Positions 41,557-49,930 of a stretch of DNA of 64,000 nucleotides are shown in pieces. The stretch lies in contig CAYWFX010000001.1 of the NCBI GenBank assembly GCA_964457945.1, positions 186,001 to 250,000 on the forward strand. Reading direction: 5' to 3'. The stretch comes from PHAA01 sp964457945 (GTDB lineage Bacteria; Bacillota; Syntrophomonadia; Syntrophomonadales; Syntrophomonadaceae). A model generated the notes under the pieces. The model did not search any database, was not told the DNA's origin, and saw nothing but the letters and a program-made list of their open reading frames with translations. The position numbers were made by a program, and so were the translations under genes. The stretch's first letter is position 1. The number at the start of each line of letters is the position of its first letter.

Positions 41557-42492
41557 CTAATCTATGGCTTTCTTGAGCTCGGGAAGGACCTCTTTAAGAT
41601 CAGCTATCAGCACATAATCAGCCATTTGGTTCATATAAGCTTTTTCGTCATTATTTATAGATACTATTGTCTTGGCATCACGTATTCCTACATTAAACTG
41701 CACCTGCCCTGATACTCCGAGTATTACAGCCAGTTCAGGCTTGCAAATCTTCCCGGACAAACCTACTATTCTTTCTTCACCGAACCATTTCTTATCAGTT
41801 GCTACTGGTTTGGAGCAGGCTACTTCGCCCCCTAGTTTTTTTGCTATTTCCATAATTGCAGGCAGATTTTCTTCACTTTCCACTCCCTGTCCCACGATCA
41901 CCAGTATCTCCGCCGCTTCAATATCTACACTGTCCCCTGCTTTTGCTCGGATCTCAATTAGTTTAATTCCCGAAGGATTAATATCCACTTCACAATCATT
42001 TATACTACCACCAACTTCGTCATCTGCCTCTATAAAGGCTTTGGGAGATATAGCTATTACTTTTTTGTCACTGGTTATTTTCTGTATAGCCACGGTTGCT
42101 CCGCCTAGAACATTCCTTACGCATTGTATGCTGCCATTTTCATTTTTCAGGCTTTTTACATCAGTTAGACAACCTGCATTTAACACCTGAGCCAGTCTTC
42201 CGGCAAGTTCCTTACCTCTTCGGTTGGAAGATAGAAGTACTGTATCGGCATCCAGTCTCTCAGCTGTTTGCAGGAAAGCTGATGCCATGGCAGCCGAATC
42301 TGACAGACTCAATTCTGGATTATTTATCTTATAGGTCTCTGCGCCTTTAGCTGCCAGTTCTTCTGCCAGTTCATCATTGTTAATGCTAACTGCTTTTATT
42401 GATATATCATTATTATTAGCTATAAGTTTTGCTGCAGTTAATAATTGCAGGGCCAGTATAGTTTTATCGCTGTATATTAATATTCCTGCCAT
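41557..42492 (-). CDS. etfA: Electron transfer flavoprotein alpha subunit (EtfA/FixB)
   Basis: FAD-carrying alpha subunit, 311 aa. The conserved FAD domain is LAVILGVSGQVQFNVGIRDA, KTIVSINND and ADYVLIADLKEVLPEL; the N-domain is more variable. It accepts electrons from acyl-CoA dehydrogenases with EtfB. It is the last gene of the operon, 4 bases after etfB. Because fixC and fixX lie in the same operon, the complex is probably the FixABCX type, which in other anaerobes can bifurcate electrons between ferredoxin and quinone or another acceptor. Confidence 0.93.
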   Translation of the reverse strand: MAGILIYSDKTILALQLLTAAKLIANNNDISIKAVSINNDELAEELAAKGAETYKINNPELSLSDSAAMASAFLQTAERLDADTVLLSSNRRGKELAGRLAQVLNAGCLTDVKSLKNENGSIQCVRNVLGGATVAIQKITSDKKVIAISPKAFIEADDEVGGSINDCEVDINPSGIKLIEIRAKAGDSVDIEAAEILVIVGQGVESEENLPAIMEIAKKLGGEVACSKPVATDKKWFGEERIVGLSGKICKPELAVILGVSGQVQFNVGIRDAKTIVSINNDEKAYMNQMADYVLIADLKEVLPELKKAID

Positions 42493-42496
42493 TCTA

Positions 42497-43237
42497 TCAC
42501 CTCCTAATTAAACCTTCTGTTTCTAAAGCTTTTATAAGTTCTTCTGCTGTCTTTACTGCAATTTGTTTGCGCTGCATCTCCGGTGCTAGATTGCTTATCG
42601 TTTCCAGCATGCTCTCCCCCGTTACGTCCAATTCCAGTATTTCTTTTGGTTTTCTCCCTGCTTTTAATATTTGGCTTACTGAAGGTATCCGAGGTTCATT
42701 TATATCTGCCATTACACTTACTACTATGGGGAGCTGTGTTTCCAGCACTTCTTCACAGTCTTCCAAAGAACGGGTAATTGTGGCAATATTTCCACTTATA
42801 TCAATGCTTTTAGCATAACCTACCTGGGGTAACCCAAGAATTCCAGCTACCCTGGATCCAACCTGTCCCGAGTAGTTGTCCCCACTGCCTTCACCGAAGA
42901 GTATGATGCCTACGTCATCAATTCTTTTAATTGCTTCGGCAATTAACCAAGCACTGGCTGAACTATCCATATTCTCCAGTTCATCATTCAAAATCAGATA
43001 GGCCTCATCGGCACCTGCTGCCAGTGCTTCTTTTATGGTGTCTACAAGAGCTTCATTTCCAGCTGATACCACCATTAGATTACTACCTGTTGCTTCTTTT
43101 AGCTGTACACCCGCTTCCAGAGCATTTTTATCTATGTTCCCAAATGTTAAGGCAACATCGTCCAGTAACGGTTTACGATTCCTAATACGGATTTGCTGCA
43201 AATCCGGAATTTGTTTCATGGCAACTACAATGTTCAT
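42497..43237 (-). CDS. etfB: Electron transfer flavoprotein beta subunit (EtfB/FixA)
   Basis: Beta subunit of 246 aa. Typical N-terminus MNIVVAMKQIPDLQQIRI, nucleotide-binding EALAAGADEAYLI, FGEGSGDNYSGQVGSRVAGI and the recognition-loop region RSLEDCEEVLETQLPIVVSV, INEPRIPSV. GGAAGGAG precedes ATG 43237; the frame opens earlier at 43267. It is between fixX and etfA in the operon. Confidence 0.94.
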   Translation of the reverse strand: MNIVVAMKQIPDLQQIRIRNRKPLLDDVALTFGNIDKNALEAGVQLKEATGSNLMVVSAGNEALVDTIKEALAAGADEAYLILNDELENMDSSASAWLIAEAIKRIDDVGIILFGEGSGDNYSGQVGSRVAGILGLPQVGYAKSIDISGNIATITRSLEDCEEVLETQLPIVVSVMADINEPRIPSVSQILKAGRKPKEILELDVTGESMLETISNLAPEMQRKQIAVKTAEELIKALETEGLIRR

Positions 43238-43294
43238 TCCTCTAACACTCCTTCCACCTAAATGCATCTATTCTGCTCTATTCCATAGCTGTCT

Positions 43295-43579
43295 CTACCC
43301 AAAACGGAATTGTACTCCTGCCCCGCCGCTGGGATAATGCCATTCCAAGACCGCAGAACCACAGACTAATAGACAGGTACCGCATTCCAGGCAACCATCA
43401 ACGCTAATAACTATTTCGCCATCTTCGTTTTCACTGTATAGACCAGCTGGACATACTATAATAGCTTTTTTTAAGTGGGCATCTTTTTCTTTACCCGCTT
43501 TGATTTTTATGTGGAATTCTTTATCTTCTTTGAATACGTCTAATCCCAATTTAGCTTTAAGTCCCATTACTTCGCTCAT
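43295..43579 (-). CDS. fixX: FixX-type ferredoxin
   Basis: A 94-residue iron-sulfur protein. The cysteine set is one in IIVCPAGLYS and a tight group CLECGTCLLVC, as in FixX. It carries electrons between FixC and the EtfAB pair. The gene overlaps the end of fixC by 4 bases, so the two are translationally coupled. Confidence 0.93.
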   Translation of the reverse strand: MSEVMGLKAKLGLDVFKEDKEFHIKIKAGKEKDAHLKKAIIVCPAGLYSENEDGEIVISVDGCLECGTCLLVCGSAVLEWHYPSGGAGVQFRFG

Positions 43580-44877
43580 ATCTTCATCATCCTCCTACCA
43601 AGCTGGAGCATAGCCCAGATCTCACTCATAGTGATATATTTCTTGATGGTGGGAAATAATTTCGCTTTTGGTCCGGCTGGTACCTCATATAAATCTTTCA
43701 TTACATTACCGGCCAGTTCTGGGTAGTGTTTGAACAAACGCGGGTACTCCAATACTTCTAGGGATTCTTTAAAGTTGTTAAAGTCTTTCATTACAAAACT
43801 ATTATTTAAAAGTGTTTCATAGTTAGCCAGCCCTGCCTTAGAAAAATCATTCTTCTCTTTGGCCTGTATTACTGCCTGGGCAGCATAATAACCGCTGGCC
43901 ATAGCGTATTCCATTCCTCGTACGGTAACTCCTATGTTCATTGAGAATCCAGCCGCATCTCCTGCTACCAGTATTCCATCCCCGTAAAGTTTACCCATGG
44001 CTTTTAACCCGCCTTCGGGTATAACATGGGCTGAATATTCTACGGTTTCCCCACCCTTTATAAGTCTTGCTATCTCCGTCCGTTGTTTAAATTTATCCAG
44101 CAATTCAGGTGCTTTAATCTCCGGAGTTTCCTCGGTGAGGGCATCAATTCCCACCACAATCCCTAAACTTATACTTTCTTGGTTGGTATAGAGGAAGCCA
44201 CCACCAAATTTACCGGCGGTTGCATCTCCCATGAAGAGCCGTGCTGCCCCTTCATCACCTTCCAGATTAAATCGGTTTTCTAATACACCGCGATCAAGTT
44301 CTATTATTTCTTTAAAGCCTACCGCAAAGTTTTTCGCTTGAGCTGGTTTTCGCAAGCCTGCTTTTTGGGCGACAAATGATAATACTCCATCACAGGCAAT
44401 TACTACATTAGCCCTTAGTTCCTCCCCACCGGCCATTATTCCCATAACTTTCCCATTTTCTATAATGAGATCATCAACCCGGCTTTTAGTTACCAGCATG
44501 GCTCCTTTTCTCTCAGCCTGTTTGGCCAACCATTTATCGAATTTACCTCTTAAAATACTGTAGCTCTGGTATGGTTCTTCCATTAACTCTGAACCATCGT
44601 ACCTTATGGTGATAGATCGTTCCTTATCCATAATGCAGACTTCTTCATGCGCTATATATCGCTCCAGCGGAGCTTTTTTCCACAAGTCAGGAAACAGTTC
44701 TCTTATGGGACTTACATACATGCGCCCACCGGTCACGTTTTTGGCACCGCAGTAATCGCCTCTTTCTAATACCAGTACTTCAAGGCCTGCAGACGCCATG
44801 GTGTAAGCAGCAGCAAGACCTGCTAATCCTCCTCCAACGATTATTGCATCAAATTGTTCGTTTGATTGACTATCCAT
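43576..44877 (-). CDS. fixC: FixC-type FAD-dependent ETF:quinone oxidoreductase homologue
   Basis: Flavoprotein of 433 aa. N-terminal FAD motif DAIIVGGGLAGLAAAYTMA, ERGDYCGAKNVTGGRM, VIACDGVLSF and the late GDGILVAGDAAGFSMN are diagnostic of the ETF-QO/FixC family. With FixX and EtfAB it forms the FixABCX electron-transfer complex, which can join acyl-CoA oxidation to a membrane acceptor or drive bifurcation. The start at 44877 overlaps nothing. Upstream is a remnant of a deleted transporter gene rather than a functional one. Confidence 0.93.
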   Translation of the reverse strand: MDSQSNEQFDAIIVGGGLAGLAAAYTMASAGLEVLVLERGDYCGAKNVTGGRMYVSPIRELFPDLWKKAPLERYIAHEEVCIMDKERSITIRYDGSELMEEPYQSYSILRGKFDKWLAKQAERKGAMLVTKSRVDDLIIENGKVMGIMAGGEELRANVVIACDGVLSFVAQKAGLRKPAQAKNFAVGFKEIIELDRGVLENRFNLEGDEGAARLFMGDATAGKFGGGFLYTNQESISLGIVVGIDALTEETPEIKAPELLDKFKQRTEIARLIKGGETVEYSAHVIPEGGLKAMGKLYGDGILVAGDAAGFSMNIGVTVRGMEYAMASGYYAAQAVIQAKEKNDFSKAGLANYETLLNNSFVMKDFNNFKESLEVLEYPRLFKHYPELAGNVMKDLYEVPAGPKAKLFPTIKKYITMSEIWAMLQLGRRMMKI

Positions 44878-44954
44878 TTACTTACACCTCACTTGTTAGA
44901 TATGGGAGGAGCAAATGGCCCCTCCCAATTAATATTTATATCCCTTTTCACGAC

Positions 44955-45053
44955 TTATTTAAGCATGGGCCCGGGCATTGGTAATACTGTCTTACCAAAA
45001 GCTGTGTTGAGTATACCTGCAGATGCAACCCACAGAGCACCATAATCTTTATC
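44955..45053 (-). pseudogene. Remnant of a GPR1/FUN34/YaaH acetate transporter gene
   Basis: A 32-codon minus-strand frame reads DKDYGALWVASAGIL, then NTAFGKTVLPMPGPMLK, stop at 44955. It closely matches the C-terminal end of the transporter at 16077-16673 (VNTAFSKAVLPVG). It has no start codon or ribosome site, and overlaps by 5 bases the stop region of the upstream acyl-CoA dehydrogenase gene. The sequence looks like what is left after an internal deletion removed the rest of the gene. Confidence 0.72.
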
Positions 45054-46188
45054 CGTTTAATACAACTCCTGCAATAATCATTTTCTGCATATCAGCAACA
45101 CCCTCGACTTGTGGACCCAGTATAGCATCGCGGTATAAGCGGCTTACCACATAATCATTCATTAAACCATAGGAGCCGTGTACATCCATAGCAATACGAG
45201 CAGCATCAACAAAAGTTTCGCAAACAAAGGTCTTGGTCAATGCTGCTTCTTTAGCAAATACCATCGGGTCTTTGGGATCATTAGCCAGGCAACCCAGGCG
45301 GTAAGTCAACCAGCGGCAAGCTTCATATTTCATGGCCAGATCGGCGATTCTTAATTGTATAGCCTGGAATTTCGCGATTGGTTCTCCCCTATGAGTTCTC
45401 TCTTTTACATATTTTATCGATTCCTCATAAGCCGCCAGGATTCCTCCCAGAGCAATTGAGCTAATACCCACTTTGCCGAAAGCAATGCCATAGGTTAATA
45501 CCGGGAAGCCTCCTCCGACTTTACCCAGGACATTTTCAGCCGACACTTTTACATCTTTAAAATATACATCCAGGAGATTCCCACCGCGATAGCCTATCTT
45601 ATGCCAGGGTTCTGAGATAGAATATCCTTCGCAGAATTTATCCACGATAAAGGCGGTCGGTTTCCCACTTTCTGCATCTGTAGCGAAAACCACCATGGGG
45701 CCGGGATAATCAGCATTGCTTATAAAGCGCTTGGTCCCGTTTATAATATAGTGATCGCCCTCTTTTACAGCATGGGTAGTAATTTGTTTGGGATCTGACC
45801 CGGTTCCCGGTTCGGTAAAAGCAAATGAGGCTAAATGTTCTCCTCTACATGCTTTAGGCATATACTTGTTTTTTTGTTCTGAGGTGCCAAATTTGTCTAT
45901 AGCCCCTAATCCCAGGCAATTAACTGATATCGAAATAGCCGGTCCGCTGGATACCTTGCCCAATTGTTCCATAGCTAAAACATAGCAATCATAGCCCGCG
46001 TTGGCTCCGCCATATTCCTCTTTGAAGGGTAGTCCAAAAAGATCCAGCTCTCCGAGACCTTTTATAATTTCATCAGGAATTATACTTTCCCGGTCTATCT
46101 GCTCAGCAACGGGCGCAAGGTATTTCTTGCCAAAATCCTGGGCCATTTTTTGAATCAAGAGTTGTTCCTTGCTTAACGAAAACTCCAT
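45049..46188 (-). CDS. Short-chain acyl-CoA dehydrogenase (butyryl-CoA type)
   Basis: FAD enzyme of 379 aa oxidising acyl-CoA to enoyl-CoA and passing electrons to EtfAB. Family motifs: LGLPFKEEYGGANAGY, FAFTEPGTGSDP, RFISNADY, GGNLLDVYFKDVKV, ERTHRGEPIAKFQAIQL and the active-site Glu in GPQVEGVADMQKMII. It lies in the operon between a longer acyl-CoA dehydrogenase and the Etf/Fix genes. Chain-length preference is not clear; short chains are likely from size and context. Confidence 0.93.
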   Translation of the reverse strand: MEFSLSKEQLLIQKMAQDFGKKYLAPVAEQIDRESIIPDEIIKGLGELDLFGLPFKEEYGGANAGYDCYVLAMEQLGKVSSGPAISISVNCLGLGAIDKFGTSEQKNKYMPKACRGEHLASFAFTEPGTGSDPKQITTHAVKEGDHYIINGTKRFISNADYPGPMVVFATDAESGKPTAFIVDKFCEGYSISEPWHKIGYRGGNLLDVYFKDVKVSAENVLGKVGGGFPVLTYGIAFGKVGISSIALGGILAAYEESIKYVKERTHRGEPIAKFQAIQLRIADLAMKYEACRWLTYRLGCLANDPKDPMVFAKEAALTKTFVCETFVDAARIAMDVHGSYGLMNDYVVSRLYRDAILGPQVEGVADMQKMIIAGVVLNG

Positions 46189-46280
46189 GTCCTTTTCTCT
46201 CCTTTCAAATCATCAGGTGGTCAAGAGGGAAGGCTCGAAAAGCTACCTTCCCCTTCCACCTCTACTAATAACTGGGCCGT

Positions 46281-48128
46281 CTAATAATCAAAACATTCAC
46301 TGTCTATGACGAGTACTGAAGTATCGGCAAGTTTAACAATTTCAGCTAAATTGACCACATGAGGAACCTCATTCAACAGATAATATCTGGCTGACAGGAT
46401 TTTGCCCTTGTAGAATTTATAGTCGAAGTGGTCTTCTCCCAGCTCTTTTGCTTTTTTATCAGCTAACAAGGCTTGATCAAGAAGCAGTTTGCCGCCTAGA
46501 AGCTCAGCAGTTGCCATTAAAACACGCTTTGCAAAAGTAGGTATTAGTCCCAGGGTCTCTTTGTCCTGAGCAAATCCGGCCATGGTCTTCTGGATTTCTT
46601 CGTAAGCGCTTATAGCTTTACCCAGTTGTTCAAATTCCTTTTCAAACCCAGGGGCCTGCTTATTTGCTTCGTAGAAGTCCTTATTATCCTGCATCCAGCG
46701 GGCAAAAACTGCTCCCTTTTCCATACTCCATTTACGCCCGACCAGATCCATGGCCTGAATATAAGTAGTACCTTCATACAAGGTATTGATCTTGGTGTCA
46801 CGAGCCATTTTTTCACAGGGATAATCAGCAATAAACCCATATCCACCGTAAATCTGAATAGCTTCAGTTCCTATCACATCCCAGGATATTTCACTGCAGT
46901 ATGCTTTAGCCAAAGGAATAATTACGCCCAGTTCATCGTCGGCTTTCTTTCTTTCTGCCGGGTCAGGATCCCAATGGTTTATATCAATGTTGAGATATCC
47001 TTTATAAGTCATGGCCCTGCAGGCTTCTGTGACCGCTTTTAGTCTTAAAAGGGATCTCTTGATATCCTCATGTTCTATAATGGGTACCCGGCCTTTTTTC
47101 GGATTGGTAAAAGGTGTTCCCTGGATTCTTTCTGTGGCATATTGCTTGGCATTATAATAAGAATTGGCTATTACACTTACTGAGAGTATCCCGCAAACCA
47201 GACGTTCCTCGTTCATCATTTTGAACATCAAGGACATCCCATCGCCCTTGCCTTCGTTTTCCAGAGGATTTCTGCCTAGAAGATAACCCCGGCACTCATT
47301 GTTGTCACCAAAACTCAAGGATACGGTGGGATTACCATGCATCCCCATCTTCTTCTCCACTCCGGTGGCGATTACATCATTAAATTCCTGACTGCCATCA
47401 TCATTAATCCAATACTTGGGTACCAGGAACAGGGAGATTCCCTTGGTACCCGGCAATGCTCCATCTACCCGGGCCAAGAACATGTGCACAATATTTTCCG
47501 CGAAATTATTATCGCCATTACTTATAAATATTTTTTGTCCTTTTACTTTATAAACCCGGGGATCATCGGTAGGAAAAGCCTTACTGGCAATTTCTCCAAC
47601 ATCAGAACCGGCCTGTGGTTCGGTCAGACACATGGTACCTGTATAATCACCGGAAAACATCTTCGGCAGGAACTTCTGTTTAATATCTGCAGGGGCTAGT
47701 TGGTCAACCAGCATTGAAGACCCCTGGGCCATACACAGGAATGGCGGAACGAAAGCCGGGTTAGCTGCCGAGAACATTTCCCATAAAGGAAACATCATAA
47801 CCTGGGGCAGAACTACTGCACCTTCACTGGTGTCATTGTTGCTACAACCCCAGCCTTCCGACTGCAATTTTTTATATACGGGGGGTACAGTGGGTGAAAT
47901 GATTACCTGGCCATTTTCAAACTTTATTGGATTAATTTCACCATCATCTGAAGTAGGTTCAACTATATCTTTGGTCATTTTCAGGACCGTATCCAGAATC
48001 ATATCAACATCGTCAACAGCATAGTTTTCGCTGTAGCGTGGGTAAGCCAGAACCTTTTCCAGGGGAAGCCATTCTTTTAAGATAAATTTAAAATCTCTGG
48101 TATTTTTATAAGCAAAATTGGAAGCCAT
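46281..48128 (-). CDS. Long-form acyl-CoA dehydrogenase (extended C-terminus)
   Basis: Acyl-CoA dehydrogenase of 615 aa, longer than the classical 380, of the AcdA/DmdC-like group with a C-terminal helical extension (about residues 470-615). Motifs: GTMCLTEPQAGSDVGE, KGQKIFISNGDNNFAE, RVPIIEHEDIKRSLLRLKA, QIYGGYGFIADYPCEK and the active-site Glu in TLYEGTTYIQ. It may handle a branched, sulfur-containing or longer acyl-CoA, but this is inference. Second gene of the sigma-54 operon. Confidence 0.9.
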   Translation of the reverse strand: MASNFAYKNTRDFKFILKEWLPLEKVLAYPRYSENYAVDDVDMILDTVLKMTKDIVEPTSDDGEINPIKFENGQVIISPTVPPVYKKLQSEGWGCSNNDTSEGAVVLPQVMMFPLWEMFSAANPAFVPPFLCMAQGSSMLVDQLAPADIKQKFLPKMFSGDYTGTMCLTEPQAGSDVGEIASKAFPTDDPRVYKVKGQKIFISNGDNNFAENIVHMFLARVDGALPGTKGISLFLVPKYWINDDGSQEFNDVIATGVEKKMGMHGNPTVSLSFGDNNECRGYLLGRNPLENEGKGDGMSLMFKMMNEERLVCGILSVSVIANSYYNAKQYATERIQGTPFTNPKKGRVPIIEHEDIKRSLLRLKAVTEACRAMTYKGYLNIDINHWDPDPAERKKADDELGVIIPLAKAYCSEISWDVIGTEAIQIYGGYGFIADYPCEKMARDTKINTLYEGTTYIQAMDLVGRKWSMEKGAVFARWMQDNKDFYEANKQAPGFEKEFEQLGKAISAYEEIQKTMAGFAQDKETLGLIPTFAKRVLMATAELLGGKLLLDQALLADKKAKELGEDHFDYKFYKGKILSARYYLLNEVPHVVNLAEIVKLADTSVLVIDSECFDY

Positions 48129-48184
48129 TACTATATTCCTCCTTCTTAGGTCATTTTGATTTCACGGGACTCAGAATGTCTAGT

Positions 48185-49546
48185 TTAATAGGGGATTTTG
48201 TTAGTTGGAGACCATATTTTCATCTCTCTGGCATTCTGGATTAATTCTTCGCGGAAATCCGGATGAGCAATACTTATGACCGCATCAGCCATACCCCAAA
48301 TCGAACGGCCTTTCATATTAACCGCGCCGTATTCAGTTACTAAGTAGTGAACCAGAACCCGCGGGCAAGTAACAACAGCTCCCTGTGTTAAGAAAGGCCT
48401 AATTCGGGATTGTACCTGGCCTGATTTATCGGTAAAGGTTGAGTTGAAAGCCATGATTCCTTTGCCATTTTTGGATTCCCAAGCACCTATATGAAAATCA
48501 AGTGAACCTCCGGTTCCGGATATCTGTCTTATTCCATTAGATTCTGAACACACCTGAGATAGGAGATCTACCTCTATAATGTTGTTAATAGATATAACGT
48601 TGTCTTCCAGAGCTATATACTTGGGATTATTAGTATAATCGCAGTTATAAGCAGCAACCTGGGGATTATGATCCAGGAATTCCTGGGTCTTTTTATTTCC
48701 GAAACAGAAGGTAAAACTACTCCGGCCTACATCCCTGGTCTTATATTTGTTAGTTATCTTCCCGGCTTCATACATGTCCACCATGGCATCGCAGAACATT
48801 TCCGTGTTAACTCCCAGATCTTTAAGATCCGATTGTGCTATCAATGCCCCGATAGTATTGGGTACCCCACCAATTCCTAACTGCAGACAGGCACGATTAG
48901 GAATCATAGGCATTATATGAGCTGCGATTTGCTTTTCGGTGTCGGTTGGTTCACCAGCTGGAGGCATAGTAAATATCCGTTCGTCGCTTTCGATAATGAA
49001 ATCTACATCTTTTATATTAATGCTTTCATTGGATCCACCCATGCAATAAGGGTTTTTTTCATTCACTTCAACTATGACCATATCAGCATTTTTTAGGACT
49101 GCGTAAGTATCTGAACAAGCTATACCAAAATTAAAATTTCCATGCTTATCCATGGGACTTGTCATAATACACATGATATTCTTTTTCAAAAATGGCTGTA
49201 CCACTTCACCGCGGATCTTCCATAAATCATGGTATTGGGTAGGCACATAGGAAATGCGATTTTTGTCCCCCAGCATACGATCGACGCCACTATAGTGATT
49301 ACTGTAATAGGTAAAGGTCTTCATTTCCGGGTCGTTCTTTACAACCTCAGGAAATCTTACCGATCCTGCAACATCAATAACCACATCCACCAGGTTTTCT
49401 TCACCAGCTCTTTGGGCCAGGGCTTTATCAAATTCAGCCGGGAATATGGCAAAATGTCCATAGGCTACGTAATCACCTGATTTTACTTGCTGAGCTGCTT
49501 TTTGCGGAGAAATCAATTTGTTCTTGTACTCTTCCATAAATGTCAT
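48185..49546 (-). CDS. Butyryl-CoA:acetate-type CoA-transferase
   Basis: Family with acetyl-CoA hydrolase, 453 aa, transferring CoA between acyl groups. YVAYGHFAIFPAEFDKAL, CIMTSPMDKHGNFNFGIA, LQLGIGGVPNTIGALIAQ, the presumed catalytic Glu in GVNTEMFCDA and GTGGSLDFHIGA are all present. It is the first gene after the consensus sigma-54 promoter at 49741-49757 and feeds acyl-CoA to the two dehydrogenases. In a syntroph it would activate butyrate or a related acid with acetyl-CoA. It is paralogous to 16872-18185. Confidence 0.9.
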   Translation of the reverse strand: MTFMEEYKNKLISPQKAAQQVKSGDYVAYGHFAIFPAEFDKALAQRAGEENLVDVVIDVAGSVRFPEVVKNDPEMKTFTYYSNHYSGVDRMLGDKNRISYVPTQYHDLWKIRGEVVQPFLKKNIMCIMTSPMDKHGNFNFGIACSDTYAVLKNADMVIVEVNEKNPYCMGGSNESINIKDVDFIIESDERIFTMPPAGEPTDTEKQIAAHIMPMIPNRACLQLGIGGVPNTIGALIAQSDLKDLGVNTEMFCDAMVDMYEAGKITNKYKTRDVGRSSFTFCFGNKKTQEFLDHNPQVAAYNCDYTNNPKYIALEDNVISINNIIEVDLLSQVCSESNGIRQISGTGGSLDFHIGAWESKNGKGIMAFNSTFTDKSGQVQSRIRPFLTQGAVVTCPRVLVHYLVTEYGAVNMKGRSIWGMADAVISIAHPDFREELIQNAREMKIWSPTNKIPY

Positions 49547-49740
49547 TCTAAATCCATCCTTTCACAACATAAATTTGCGTAAATTAGTAATGCATTTTGT
49601 AGATTATATCGCCCCCCTATTTCATGCCTATATTTTTTCCATAACCGATCATGGTATCCGGCAAAATGCGATCCTTTCATCCTGAACCCTTGTTTTTCAC
49701 TTCAAGAATTGGAGACTCACATTGTCTAGCCATATGATAG

Positions 49741-49757
49741 AGCAATTATCGTGCCAA
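49741..49757 (-). promoter_or_regulatory. Consensus sigma-54 promoter of the acyl-CoA oxidation operon
   Basis: Minus strand TTGGCACGATAATTGCT matches the sigma-54 consensus TTGGCACG-N4-TTGCW at every fixed base. It predicts a start near 49730, about 185 bases before the CoA-transferase ATG. It drives at least the CoA-transferase, both acyl-CoA dehydrogenases and the fix/etf genes. Confidence 0.92.
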
Positions 49758-49776
49758 CAATTTTGATATTTAGCCA

Positions 49777-49807
49777 ACAAAAAAAGGACCCCTCATAAAG
49801 GAGGTCC
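49777..49807 (-). terminator. Terminator after the sigma-54 activator gene
   Basis: Minus-strand hairpin GGACC-T-CC/GG-GGTCC followed by eight T residues, about 125 bases beyond the activator stop and just before the sigma-54 promoter. Confidence 0.8.
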
Positions 49808-49877
49808 TCATCATGTTTGTATTTATTTAAGACAATTAATTAAGTTTCTCCGTCTTATTGTGATGTATTCACCACAT

Positions 49878-49908
49878 TGTAGCATGGTGTATCTTCAGCT
49901 ACGCTACA
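49878..49908. promoter_or_regulatory. Candidate enhancer site for the sigma-54 activator
   Basis: Half-sites TGTAGC (49878-49883) and GCTACA (49903-49908), with related CACTACAG and GGTGTA nearby, lie about 120-150 bases upstream of the -24 element. That is typical for activator sites such as AcoR-like ones. The assignment rests on symmetry and position only. Confidence 0.4.
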
Positions 49909-49930
49909 CTACAGTTCGCAACACATTGAC

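Noticed and set aside
46610..46846. 78-codon frame inside the long acyl-CoA dehydrogenase gene
   Set aside because: Same-strand shadow in another frame of a full-length conserved gene.
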